A stretch of DNA of 5,027 nt from Hyphomicrobiales bacterium (GCA_017304275.1 JAFKKW010000113.1:1-5027), one strand, 5' to 3'; positions 1 through 5,027 are shown, counted from the first letter of the stretch. A program made the numbers and translations. The notes: a model not told the origin generated them from the letters alone.

Positions 1-27
1 ACCTGCCCCTTTTTAAGGCTTCGCGCT

Positions 28-996
28 CTAGGCGAGCTTGAACGGCATATCCTTGCCGGCAAAGAACGCATCGACGTTGTCCAGCGCCTCGAAGCCCATC
101 TGGTTGCGCGCCTCGACGGCGGCGGAACCCAGATGCGGGAACAGGAACGTGTTCGGCAGATCGTAATAGCCCTCGTTGATCTTCGGCTCGCCCGCGAACA
201 CGTCGAGACCGGCGTAGCCGAGCCGGCCGGACTTGAGCGCCGCGATCATGTCCTCGTCGTTGACCAGGTCGCCGCGCGCCGTGTTCACGACGATGGCGCC
301 CTTAGGAAGCTTCGCGATCACGTCCTTGTTGAAGAAATAACGCGTCTCCGGCGTCGAAGGCGCGTTGATGGAGAAGAACTCCGAGACCTTGAGCAGGCTG
401 TCGAGGCTGTCGTGATAGGTGGCGTTGTACTTCGCTTCCACCTCGGGCTTGGCCCGGTAGATGTCGAAGTAGTGGATGTTCATGTCGAAGCCGCGCGCGC
501 GCTGCGCCAGCGCCTGGCCGATCTTGCCGAAGCCGTAGATGCCGAGCGTCTTGTTGTCGAGACGCTGGCCGACGAGCTGCAGCGGCTGCCAGCCCGGCCA
601 CGACCGCGTGCGGATCATCTTTTCGCCTTCGGAAGCCCGCCGTGCGGAGCCGAGCAGCAGCAGCATCGCGATCTCGGCCGTTGCCACCGTGACGCCGTGC
701 GGCGCGTTGCCGACCTTGATGCCCCGTGCCTTGCAGGCCTCGAGGTCGAGGTGGTCGAAGCCGATCGAGAACGTCGAGATGCACTTGATGTTCTCGGGGA
801 TGCGATCGATCACCGCCTTCGGACACTTCTCGTTGAGCGTCAGCACGATGGCATCGACCGACTTCGCCGTCTCGATCATCTCGTCGATGGTGATCTTCGG
901 GTCGTCGCCGTGCGCGATGACGTCGTAGGTCTCCCGCGCCCGCGCCATGACGGCCTCCGGCAGAGGCCAGGTGATCAGGATCTTCTTCTTAGCCAT
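28..996 (-). CDS. hprA: NAD-dependent hydroxypyruvate reductase / glycerate dehydrogenase (serine cycle)
   Basis: This 322-residue cytoplasmic enzyme belongs to the D-isomer-specific 2-hydroxyacid dehydrogenases and should reduce hydroxypyruvate to D-glycerate with NADH, a step of the serine cycle; glyoxylate may be a side substrate. Visible in the sequence: the Rossmann motif GFGKIG at residues 155-160, an acidic Asp178 at the end of the next strand (favours NAD over NADP), and the catalytic set Arg241 (in NTARGDLV), Glu270 (in DVFAGEP) and His288 (in FPHLGSA). Length, N-terminus (KKKILITWPLPEA) and long internal blocks agree with my memory of the Hyphomicrobium methylovorum enzyme of known structure. 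The start is the ATG at 996: reading leftwards, GGGGGAGGA at 1015-1007 lies 10 bases before it. An upstream in-frame ATG at 1050 would add 18 low-complexity residues and bury that site. No other serine-cycle gene is visible in the window. Family assignment is very secure; the substrate is inferred from the close match. Confidence 0.95.
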   Translation of the reverse strand: MAKKKILITWPLPEAVMARARETYDVIAHGDDPKITIDEMIETAKSVDAIVLTLNEKCPKAVIDRIPENIKCISTFSIGFDHLDLEACKARGIKVGNAPHGVTVATAEIAMLLLLGSARRASEGEKMIRTRSWPGWQPLQLVGQRLDNKTLGIYGFGKIGQALAQRARGFDMNIHYFDIYRAKPEVEAKYNATYHDSLDSLLKVSEFFSINAPSTPETRYFFNKDVIAKLPKGAIVVNTARGDLVNDEDMIAALKSGRLGYAGLDVFAGEPKINEGYYDLPNTFLFPHLGSAAVEARNQMGFEALDNVDAFFAGKDMPFKLA

Positions 997-1006
997 GGGT
1001 CGCGTG

Positions 1007-1015
1007 TCCTCCCCC
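1007..1015 (-). promoter_or_regulatory. Shine-Dalgarno site that fixes the hprA start
   Basis: Read on the minus strand, GGGGGAGGA ends 10 bases before the ATG at 996. It lies inside the longer alternative reading frame that starts at 1050, so it argues for the shorter protein, which also matches the family N-terminus. Confidence 0.75.
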
Positions 1016-1264
1016 GGGTTCGACTTAGGTATGGGTTGGCCGCGATCCATGCCGCATCAAACGGCCGGTGACAAGCCTCCCGCGACGGAATTTCGCCGCG
1101 CTAACTCCTGCCGCAGTGCGAAAAAATAACCCTGGCAAGGCGCGACGCGGCGCTAGGTGCCGGCAAACGCGTAACCCTTTGTTCATCACGTCCGTCCCAC
1201 TCTGTCGTCCGCTGAGATCAATGGCCACAGGCGGATCTGTCCGCAAAGCGTGCGTGCCCGTATC

Positions 1265-1630
1265 ATGAGAGCCCTCATCCTCGCCCTGGCCGTGCTCGCC
1301 GGCCTCAAGATCTGGGTTCAGGAAAGCGCCTATCGGACGGCGACCGAGGAAGCCATCGTCCAAGCCTATCGCGCCCGCGCCGCCGATGCCTGTCGCGGCG
1401 CTTCGCAATCCATGCCGCAGATCTCCACCGTAGATGCCGATTGGAGCAGCGGCGCCGAGCCGCGCGTGACGGTCGGCAACAGGGCGGTCCCCGTCCATAT
1501 CTGGCAGTTCGACCACGAGCTATGGAACGCCCGTTTCCGCCAGCCCTACTTGGTTCTGTCGTCGCCGGGCCCGGCCCTCTCGTGCACCTACGACATCCTG
1601 GCCGGCACGGCCGTGGTGGCGCGCTCCTGA
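1265..1630 (+). CDS. small hypothetical exported or membrane-anchored protein
   Basis: This 121-residue protein has no function I can name. Residues 2-17 (Arg, then ALILALAVLAGLKIW) form one hydrophobic segment, either an uncleaved anchor or a signal peptide without a clear A-x-A site. The rest is soluble and probably periplasmic. It has two cysteines, Cys43 and Cys107, which could form a disulfide. The pattern W-x-x-D-H-x-L-W-N-A-R-F-R-x-P-Y-L-V-L (residues 80-98), followed by a C-x-Y-D-I-x-A-G end, reminds me of small conserved hypothetical proteins in Rhizobiales. I chose the ATG at 1265; an in-frame GTG at 1250 would add only MRARI, and neither start has a good Shine-Dalgarno. It is divergent from hprA, with 268 bases between the start codons, and convergent with the receptor gene. 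I see no convincing promoter in the gap to hprA. The hydrophobic N-terminus and the coherent C-terminal half support a real gene, but the evidence is moderate. Confidence 0.65.
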   Translation: MRALILALAVLAGLKIWVQESAYRTATEEAIVQAYRARAADACRGASQSMPQISTVDADWSSGAEPRVTVGNRAVPVHIWQFDHELWNARFRQPYLVLSSPGPALSCTYDILAGTAVVARS

Positions 1631-1637
1631 AAGAAAA

Positions 1638-1663
1638 CGCGGCGCCCCTTTCGGAGCGCCGCG
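1638..1663 (-). terminator. intrinsic terminator between convergent genes
   Basis: CGCGGCGC (1638-1645) pairs perfectly with GCGCCGCG (1656-1663); after one mismatch, CC/GG extends the stem around a TTTC loop. On the minus strand the hairpin is followed by TTTTCTTT (1637-1630), so it fits as the terminator of the receptor gene, whose stop codon is 27 bases before it. On the plus strand the following bases (TCCAGTTT) are a poorer T tract, so termination of the small gene ending at 1630 would be weaker. Confidence 0.8.
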
Positions 1664-1689
1664 TCCAGTTTCGCAGATGGGATCGAAGT

Positions 1690-4155
1690 TTAGAATCGAA
1701 CCTTCACGCCACCGTAGGCCGCGAACGGCATGGCGGGAGAGACCGTGCGGCTGTCCTCGAAGCCCGGACCACCGAGTGCCTCATCGAGCTCGCTGACTTC
1801 CTCAGCCTCGAAGTAGGTGCCGTAGAGACCGTACTTCTGGTTGAACAGGTTCTTCACGAGACCATAAACCTGAATGTTGTCGGTGATGTCATACGACGTA
1901 TGAAGATCGACGCGGGTGTAGCCCGGCAGGAAGGCATTCAGGTCTTCTTCATCCGACACCTCGTTCGGGAAGAACGGCGAGTTGCTGGAAGCGACCAAGT
2001 CAGCGCCGATCTTCCACTTGTGAGTGAGCCAGTATTCGAATCCGGCCTTGAAGATGTGACGCGGAATGCCAGGCAAGCGGTCCCCGGGCTCAAGGAAGGC
2101 ACACTCACCGCTTGGATCGTTGCAGGTATCAAGCGTGGCATCGACGAAGGCATACGAGCCGTAGACATTCCATGTACGCGTCTCGTACGTCGCCGACAGC
2201 TCGACACCCTGGCGTAACGTGTCGCCCGCGTTGACGAAATAGATACGGCCCGAGCTGCTCGTGACCGGAAGAATATCGTCCTCCGACATCGTCCGGAACA
2301 AACCTGCGCCCCAGGTGTAACGGCCGCCGTAATAGTTACCCTGCCCGCGGAGACCGATTTCTGCCGTGCGACCGATCACCTGATCCAGCGGCGGATCGTC
2401 CGTCAGGAAGCTCTCGATGAGGCAAGGATTGTCCGGCTCGGCGCAACCGAGTTCCGCCGGCGTCGGTGCGCGGTTCGACTCCGAGTAGCCGCCGTAGACG
2501 GACAAGCCAGGGAACAGCTTATAGTTGGCGCCGGCCATCGGATTGAAGCGCTCGTATTTGTTGGTCGTGTTGAGCTCCGGGAAGTCATCCGTGTTGTCAT
2601 GGAGCTTGATCGTGGCGTGGTTGTAACGCCCGCCGACCGTGACCGTCAGGCGATCGGTGATGTCGAGAGCGTTCGAGAAATAGAGACCCCAGTAGGTGTT
2701 CTCGGAGTCGAGATCGCGCGGCGTAAGCTCGTTCTCCTCGTCCCTGTAGGTCACGCCCGTGCCCTCAGCCACATAGCCGGGCTGGATCTGGGCGAGCTCG
2801 CTCGACGTCTTGTAATTGGACCTGCCGTGATCATACGACACGCCCGCGATGAACAGGTTCGGACGTCCGAAAAGCGGCGTTTTCTCCTGACCTTCGAAGG
2901 CAGCACCCCAGCTCTCGCTCTTGGTCTTCAGACGTTCGATCGAGCCGAGCGTATCCTCGTCAAAATCATCAGCCTCGATAAACTCGCCGGTAACAGCGTC
3001 GCGAATGAAGTTCGTAGGAGGCCCTGACTCCGCCTCAGTACAGAAACCCTCTTCGAGGTCGAGGGGGTTGCTAGGGTCCGGCGCGACATCGCACTCCTCG
3101 AGCTCCGTGACGTTGCCGTCGATGACCGAGTTCTTGTAGTTGCGGTAATAGCCCACGCCCGAGAACGTCAGCGTATCCGTCGCTTTCACCTTGGCGGACA
3201 ACGTCGGCATGATGACTTCCGGCGTTGACTCCTGCGGCGTGGTGAAGGTGTTGCTCCAATCACGATCGAGCAACTCGACCGGCGCCGCAGCCGACGCACC
3301 GATCTTGTTCTTCGCCGCCGTCAGGCTGAGGTGAAGCTCTGCGAAAGTGCCCTTGAAACCGAGGTCGCCGTAGAAGCGCTTGATTTCGCTTTCAGAGTAA
3401 TCGCGGAAGCTGTCGTCCCAAATCCCTTCGGTCGCGAAATAGGCGCTGGCATTGCCGCTCGAACCGCCGGCCTGTACGCCGACCTGGCGACGGCCGAACG
3501 AGCCGGCCATGACGTCGACCTCGCCGCCCTGGTAGCTGAAGCCGTCTTTCATGATGATGCTGATGGCGCCGCCCAATGCGTTCAGACCGAACGACGGGTT
3601 GTTGCTGACCACCGACATCGAGTCGATCGCGTTGCTGGGCAGGAAGTCCCACTGCACGACGTCGCCAAAGGATTCATTGATGCGCACGCCGTTCTGATAA
3701 ACGGCGAGGCCCTGTGCGCGGCCGCTCACCGACGACGACGTGAAGCCGCGGAAGTTCACTTCCGAACGGACCGGGTTGCCGGCGGCGTCGGAAATGATCA
3801 CGCCCGGCACCTTCTGCTGAAGGACCTCTTGAACCGAGCCCGTGCCCTCGCGCTCAATATCGGCATCCGTGACGTTCGTCACCGCGCTCGGCACCGTGAT
3901 CGGTGCAGCCAATCCGCCAGCGCCACCCTCCGCGCCCGCTGCGGCGCCGCCGGCGCCCTCGCTCGAGACGGTGGTGGTCGGCGCCGTGCTGAGAGGCGAG
4001 ACGGCCGGAGCCTTCTTCCTGGCGCGGGCGGCCTTCTGAACCGGGGTTTCCTGGATGACGTCGATCGCCGGAAGATCCCCGGTTTCCTGGGCGCCGGCCG
4101 CTTGTGGCGCCAGGACGAGCGCGCCGGCAAAGAAAGTAATCCGTCCGAGTTTCAT
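1690..4155 (-). CDS. TonB-dependent outer-membrane receptor, substrate unknown
   Basis: This complete 821-residue protein should import a ligand across the outer membrane using energy from TonB-ExbB-ExbD. Residues 1-22 are a signal peptide ending AGA, with cleavage before Gln23. A candidate TonB box lies at about residues 28-38 (LPAIDVIQETP). A Lys/Arg-rich stretch (about 41-48) and a Gly/Ala-rich linker (about 66-84) lead to the plug, about residues 86-205, with VPGVIISD, the V-N-F-R-G-F block, YQNGVRINE and LNALGGAISI. The beta-barrel covers about 210-821. It contains Y-S-E-S-N-R-A-P-T-P-A-E-L (557-569) and the terminal LVKNLFNQKYG block, and it ends in KVRF with the C-terminal Phe usual for outer-membrane proteins. 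There are only six cysteines, in three close pairs (355/372, 571/578, 678/685). The ATG at 4155 is preceded by GGGGAGGGG six bases away. It resembles FecA-like receptors in general layout, but the N-terminus runs almost straight into a TonB box, with no room for a FecA-type signalling domain. No sigma or anti-sigma gene is adjacent. The ligand could be a ferric or other metal chelate, or cobalamin. Confidence 0.93.
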   Translation of the reverse strand: MKLGRITFFAGALVLAPQAAGAQETGDLPAIDVIQETPVQKAARARKKAPAVSPLSTAPTTTVSSEGAGGAAAGAEGGAGGLAAPITVPSAVTNVTDADIEREGTGSVQEVLQQKVPGVIISDAAGNPVRSEVNFRGFTSSSVSGRAQGLAVYQNGVRINESFGDVVQWDFLPSNAIDSMSVVSNNPSFGLNALGGAISIIMKDGFSYQGGEVDVMAGSFGRRQVGVQAGGSSGNASAYFATEGIWDDSFRDYSESEIKRFYGDLGFKGTFAELHLSLTAAKNKIGASAAAPVELLDRDWSNTFTTPQESTPEVIMPTLSAKVKATDTLTFSGVGYYRNYKNSVIDGNVTELEECDVAPDPSNPLDLEEGFCTEAESGPPTNFIRDAVTGEFIEADDFDEDTLGSIERLKTKSESWGAAFEGQEKTPLFGRPNLFIAGVSYDHGRSNYKTSSELAQIQPGYVAEGTGVTYRDEENELTPRDLDSENTYWGLYFSNALDITDRLTVTVGGRYNHATIKLHDNTDDFPELNTTNKYERFNPMAGANYKLFPGLSVYGGYSESNRAPTPAELGCAEPDNPCLIESFLTDDPPLDQVIGRTAEIGLRGQGNYYGGRYTWGAGLFRTMSEDDILPVTSSSGRIYFVNAGDTLRQGVELSATYETRTWNVYGSYAFVDATLDTCNDPSGECAFLEPGDRLPGIPRHIFKAGFEYWLTHKWKIGADLVASSNSPFFPNEVSDEEDLNAFLPGYTRVDLHTSYDITDNIQVYGLVKNLFNQKYGLYGTYFEAEEVSELDEALGGPGFEDSRTVSPAMPFAAYGGVKVRF

Positions 4156-4161
4156 TATTTT

Positions 4162-4170
4162 CCCCTCCCC
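4162..4170 (-). promoter_or_regulatory. Shine-Dalgarno site of the TonB-dependent receptor
   Basis: Read on the minus strand, GGGGAGGGG ends six bases before the ATG at 4155, with an A/T-rich spacer (AAAATA). This supports the chosen start, which also begins a normal signal peptide (MKLGRITFF and onwards). Confidence 0.75.
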
Positions 4171-4204
4171 GTATTACGGCGCCGTCCGCGAGATCGAGAC
4201 GCAA

Positions 4205-4222
4205 GTACCGCAGCTGTCGTAC
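4205..4222. repeat. interrupted palindrome in the receptor leader, possible operator
   Basis: GTAC, two bases, CAGCTG, two bases, GTAC: 14 of 18 positions are symmetric. It lies 50-67 bases upstream of the receptor start codon, a plausible place for a repressor to act. I do not recognise the binding protein, and a palindrome of this size can occur by chance. Confidence 0.3.
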
Positions 4223-4281
4223 GCGCCCCTCCCGGCCCGCACTGATGCAGAACGATGGAGGGCAGACTTGAAAGGGTCAAC

Positions 4282-4305
4282 ATTGTAACAACACAGGTGC
4301 ACAAT
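4282..4305. repeat. ATTGT-N14-ACAAT dyad overlapping a TACAAT element upstream of the receptor
   Basis: ATTGT (4282-4286) and ACAAT (4301-4305) are inverted copies 14 bases apart. The left arm also belongs to the 9-base palindrome TTGTAACAA (4283-4291). On the minus strand the left arm reads TACAAT (4287-4282), a good -10 match about 127 bases upstream of the receptor ATG, but no good -35 lies 16-18 bases before it. A regulator binding here would cover a promoter, if this is one. Confidence 0.3.
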
Positions 4306-4341
4306 ACCGGGTCATTTTCCGACCGTATGTGACTATGCGGC

Positions 4342-4363
4342 ATCGGGATTTTTTCCCGATTTT
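4342..4363 (+). terminator. orphan terminator-like hairpin with no gene ending at it
   Basis: ATCGGGA (4342-4348) and TCCCGAT (4354-4360) form a perfect 7-base stem around a TTTTT loop. On the plus strand the last base of the stem starts a run of four T (4360-4363). On the minus strand no T run follows, so as a terminator it would act only on plus-strand transcripts, yet no plus-strand gene ends nearby. It could stop antisense or spurious transcription through the divergent region, end a small RNA, or be a protein-binding dyad. Confidence 0.4.
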
Positions 4364-4410
4364 CCGTTAGTTAGCTCCCAACGCCCGACTATGTCTGATT
4401 CTCGGGAAGT

Positions 4411-4442
4411 ATTCCTGCAGTAGAAGGGGAATCTGGAATTCC
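4411..4442. repeat. cluster of ATTCC / GGAAT half-sites
   Basis: ATTCC at 4411-4415, GGAAT at 4428-4432 and the palindrome GGAATTCC at 4435-4442 lie within 32 bases of AT-richer DNA. The first two form an inverted pair with 12 bases between them, and the last two are 7 bases apart start to start. This may be a binding array or chance. Confidence 0.25.
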
Positions 4443-4621
4443 GTATCGCCCGCTTGGGAGACATCCCGGGAACCGGAAGGGAAGCACCGCAGCCAGAGGC
4501 AAAAGCTCCCTGCCAACCCGGCCTATTGCAGAAAATTAATGAGGACGCAGATCCGCATTGATGCCGAGATATTTCTCCTTTTCGAGCGGGCAGGACTCGC
4601 GCGTGATCAGTTGATTCTAGG

Positions 4622-4648
4622 CGGGATTTCGCGATATTGAGCATCCCG
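4622..4648. repeat. inverted repeat CGGGAT-N15-ATCCCG
   Basis: CGGGAT (4622-4627) and ATCCCG (4643-4648) are perfect inverted copies separated by 15 bases, so equivalent positions are 21 bases apart (two helical turns), a spacing that suits a dimeric regulator. The same core (TCGGGA or its complement TCCCGA) recurs in the 4342-4360 hairpin and at 4402-4407. Confidence 0.3.
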
Positions 4649-4756
4649 ACAGGGCGTCGGACGAACAAATGATGGGGGTCTCGGCTCGGGCGAACACGCG
4701 CGTAACAGAGGTTCGCCTCGGCGTTGCGCGAGCAGGACGGCGGAGCCATGTCAGGT

Positions 4757-4762
4757 TATAAT
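4757..4762 (+). promoter_or_regulatory. candidate -10 element (TATAAT) for the partial exported gene
   Basis: A perfect TATAAT lies 93 bases before the proposed TTG start at 4856. The -35 region 16-18 bases upstream (around 4733-4740, AGGACG) is not a consensus match, so the promoter may be weak or activator-dependent. The predicted leader would be about 85-90 bases. Confidence 0.4.
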
Positions 4763-4843
4763 AGAACGAAAGCCTGGCAGCTCGCTCACGAAGCTGTCGC
4801 CAATGCGGCACCAGTGGCAACTGTCCGGGGAAATCCGAAGTCT

Positions 4844-4850
4844 AGGAGGA
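4844..4850 (+). promoter_or_regulatory. Shine-Dalgarno site that selects a TTG start
   Basis: AGGAGGA, close to a perfect match to the 16S rRNA tail, ends five bases before TTG at 4856. There is no in-frame ATG nearby except at 4748, so this site is the main reason for choosing a TTG start. Confidence 0.75.
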
Positions 4851-4855
4851 AGGCC

Positions 4856-5027
4856 TTGAGTCTTGAGATCAGCGCCAGAGGCAAAGCCCTCGGCATCGCC
4901 GTTGCATGTCTATCCCTGGGTGGTTTGCCGGCGTTGGCGCAACCCAAGGCCCTCTCCGTCGAGTTGAACAAGCTGGAGCCTCAGGGGGCCGGCTGTCGCG
5001 CGTACGTCGTCGTCCAGAACGACGACC
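4856..5027 (+). CDS. N-terminal part of an exported protein, possibly next to exbB-exbD-tonB genes
   Basis: The first 57 residues are seen; the gene continues past the window edge. After a short basic N-terminus (Arg8, Lys10), residues 11-28 form a hydrophobic segment ending P-A-L-A, with likely cleavage before Gln29. Cys18 lies inside this segment, but the preceding A-V-A is a poor lipobox, so an ordinary signal peptide is more likely than a lipoprotein. The mature start, with V-E-L-N-K-L-E-P and G-A-G-C-R-A-Y-V-V-V-Q-N, recalls small exported proteins often encoded just before ExbB/ExbD in Rhizobiales; this is a recollection, not a search result. That would suit the divergent TonB-dependent receptor. 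The start is the TTG at 4856, behind AGGAGGA. An in-frame ATG at 4748 would add 36 residues containing S-R-R-K, but a TATAAT lies inside that extension and its ribosome site is poor. Confidence 0.65.
   Translation, partial: MSLEISARGKALGIAVACLSLGGLPALAQPKALSVELNKLEPQGAGCRAYVVVQNDD

Larger units (their letters stand above)
4156..4855. other. long divergent intergenic region with several dyads, no convincing gene
   Basis: These 700 bases separate the receptor (minus strand) from the partial exported gene (plus strand). The middle part (4381-4620) is close to 50% G+C by hand count, clearly lower than hprA. An open frame on the minus strand (4749-4333, 138 codons) is rich in Cys, Ser, Arg and Pro, has no good ribosome site and resembles nothing I know, so I do not call it a gene. 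The region holds an interrupted palindrome at 4205-4222, a dyad at 4282-4305, a terminator-like hairpin at 4342-4363, a cluster of ATTCC/GGAAT half-sites at 4411-4442, a dyad at 4622-4648 and a TATAAT at 4757-4762. It must contain promoters for both genes. The rest is unexplained. Confidence 0.7.

Noticed and set aside
1..27. Possible terminator after hprA
   Set aside because: Only a few bases could pair (CCTT with AAGG) and the window ends before a T tract could be judged.
997..1050. Longer hprA start at 1050 adding 18 residues
   Set aside because: A strong Shine-Dalgarno (1015-1007) lies inside the extension and the family N-terminus begins at the ATG at 996.
133..1071. Open frame of 312 codons on the plus strand, antisense to hprA
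   Set aside because: Its translation is dominated by Arg, Val, Leu, Asp and Glu, typical of the antisense frame of a high-G+C gene, and hprA on the other strand is certain.
1046..1074. Candidate hprA promoter with TTGTCA, a 17-base spacer and CATGGA on the minus strand
   Set aside because: The -10 half is poor and the gap contains other equally weak combinations.
1025..1516. Minus-strand open frame of 163 codons opposite the small gene
   Set aside because: Low-complexity Gly/Arg/Asp translation with no recognisable domain; it also overlaps the start region of hprA. The plus-strand frame has a better-organised protein.
4440..4510. Resemblance to a signal recognition particle RNA (CC-GGAA-GG followed by GAAGCA)
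   Set aside because: The 5' side of the conserved symmetric internal loop (TCAGG) is missing and the flanking arms do not pair well, so the similarity looks accidental.
4393..4560. Possible cobalamin riboswitch, because a GGGGAATCTGG segment lies near a TonB-dependent receptor
   Set aside because: I find no B12-box-like GACCTGCC ending and no GCCACTG in the right order on either strand. The segment is on the strand opposite the receptor and about 400 bases from the plus-strand start.
4333..4749. Minus-strand open frame of 138 codons upstream of the receptor
   Set aside because: Cys/Ser/Arg/Pro-rich, no good ribosome site, no recognisable motif, and it crosses several dyads; treated as non-coding.

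Overview
The window looks like chromosomal DNA of a Hyphomicrobium-like methylotrophic alphaproteobacterium. The best evidence is the first gene: its protein is collinear, as I recall the sequence, with the structurally characterised glycerate dehydrogenase (hydroxypyruvate reductase) of Hyphomicrobium methylovorum, an enzyme of the serine cycle for one-carbon assimilation. The high G+C of the coding regions fits. No database search was possible, so the assignments rest on motifs and memory of the families.

Layout, left to right. (1) Positions 28-996, minus strand: hprA, complete, with a strong Shine-Dalgarno that fixes its start. (2) Positions 1265-1630, plus strand: a small conserved-looking hypothetical protein with an N-terminal hydrophobic segment and two cysteines, probably periplasmic. 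(3) A GC-rich hairpin at 1638-1663 sits between two convergent genes; its T-rich flank suits the minus strand best, so it mainly terminates the receptor transcript. (4) Positions 1690-4155, minus strand: a complete 821-residue TonB-dependent outer-membrane receptor with signal peptide, candidate TonB box, Gly/Ala-rich linker, plug and beta-barrel. (5) About 700 bases (4156-4855) without a convincing gene, lower in G+C than the genes (about 50% in its middle part), holding several dyads, a terminator-like hairpin and a TATAAT element. (6) From 4856, plus strand, running off the edge: the N-terminus of an exported protein. I associate its first mature residues with small exported proteins encoded next to ExbB/ExbD/TonB genes in Rhizobiales.

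How they fit together: the receptor and the partial gene are divergent. If the right-hand gene does begin an exbB-exbD-tonB cluster, this is an outer-membrane uptake locus with its energising complex. The substrate cannot be read from the sequence. The receptor has three local cysteine pairs in acidic, Pro/Asp-rich predicted loops and one very acidic stretch with a D-x-D-x-D run. This makes a metal or metal-chelate ligand (iron, or in a methylotroph possibly a lanthanide) worth testing. hprA is a separate transcription unit. I found no tRNA, rRNA, CRISPR array, transposase or insertion sequence.
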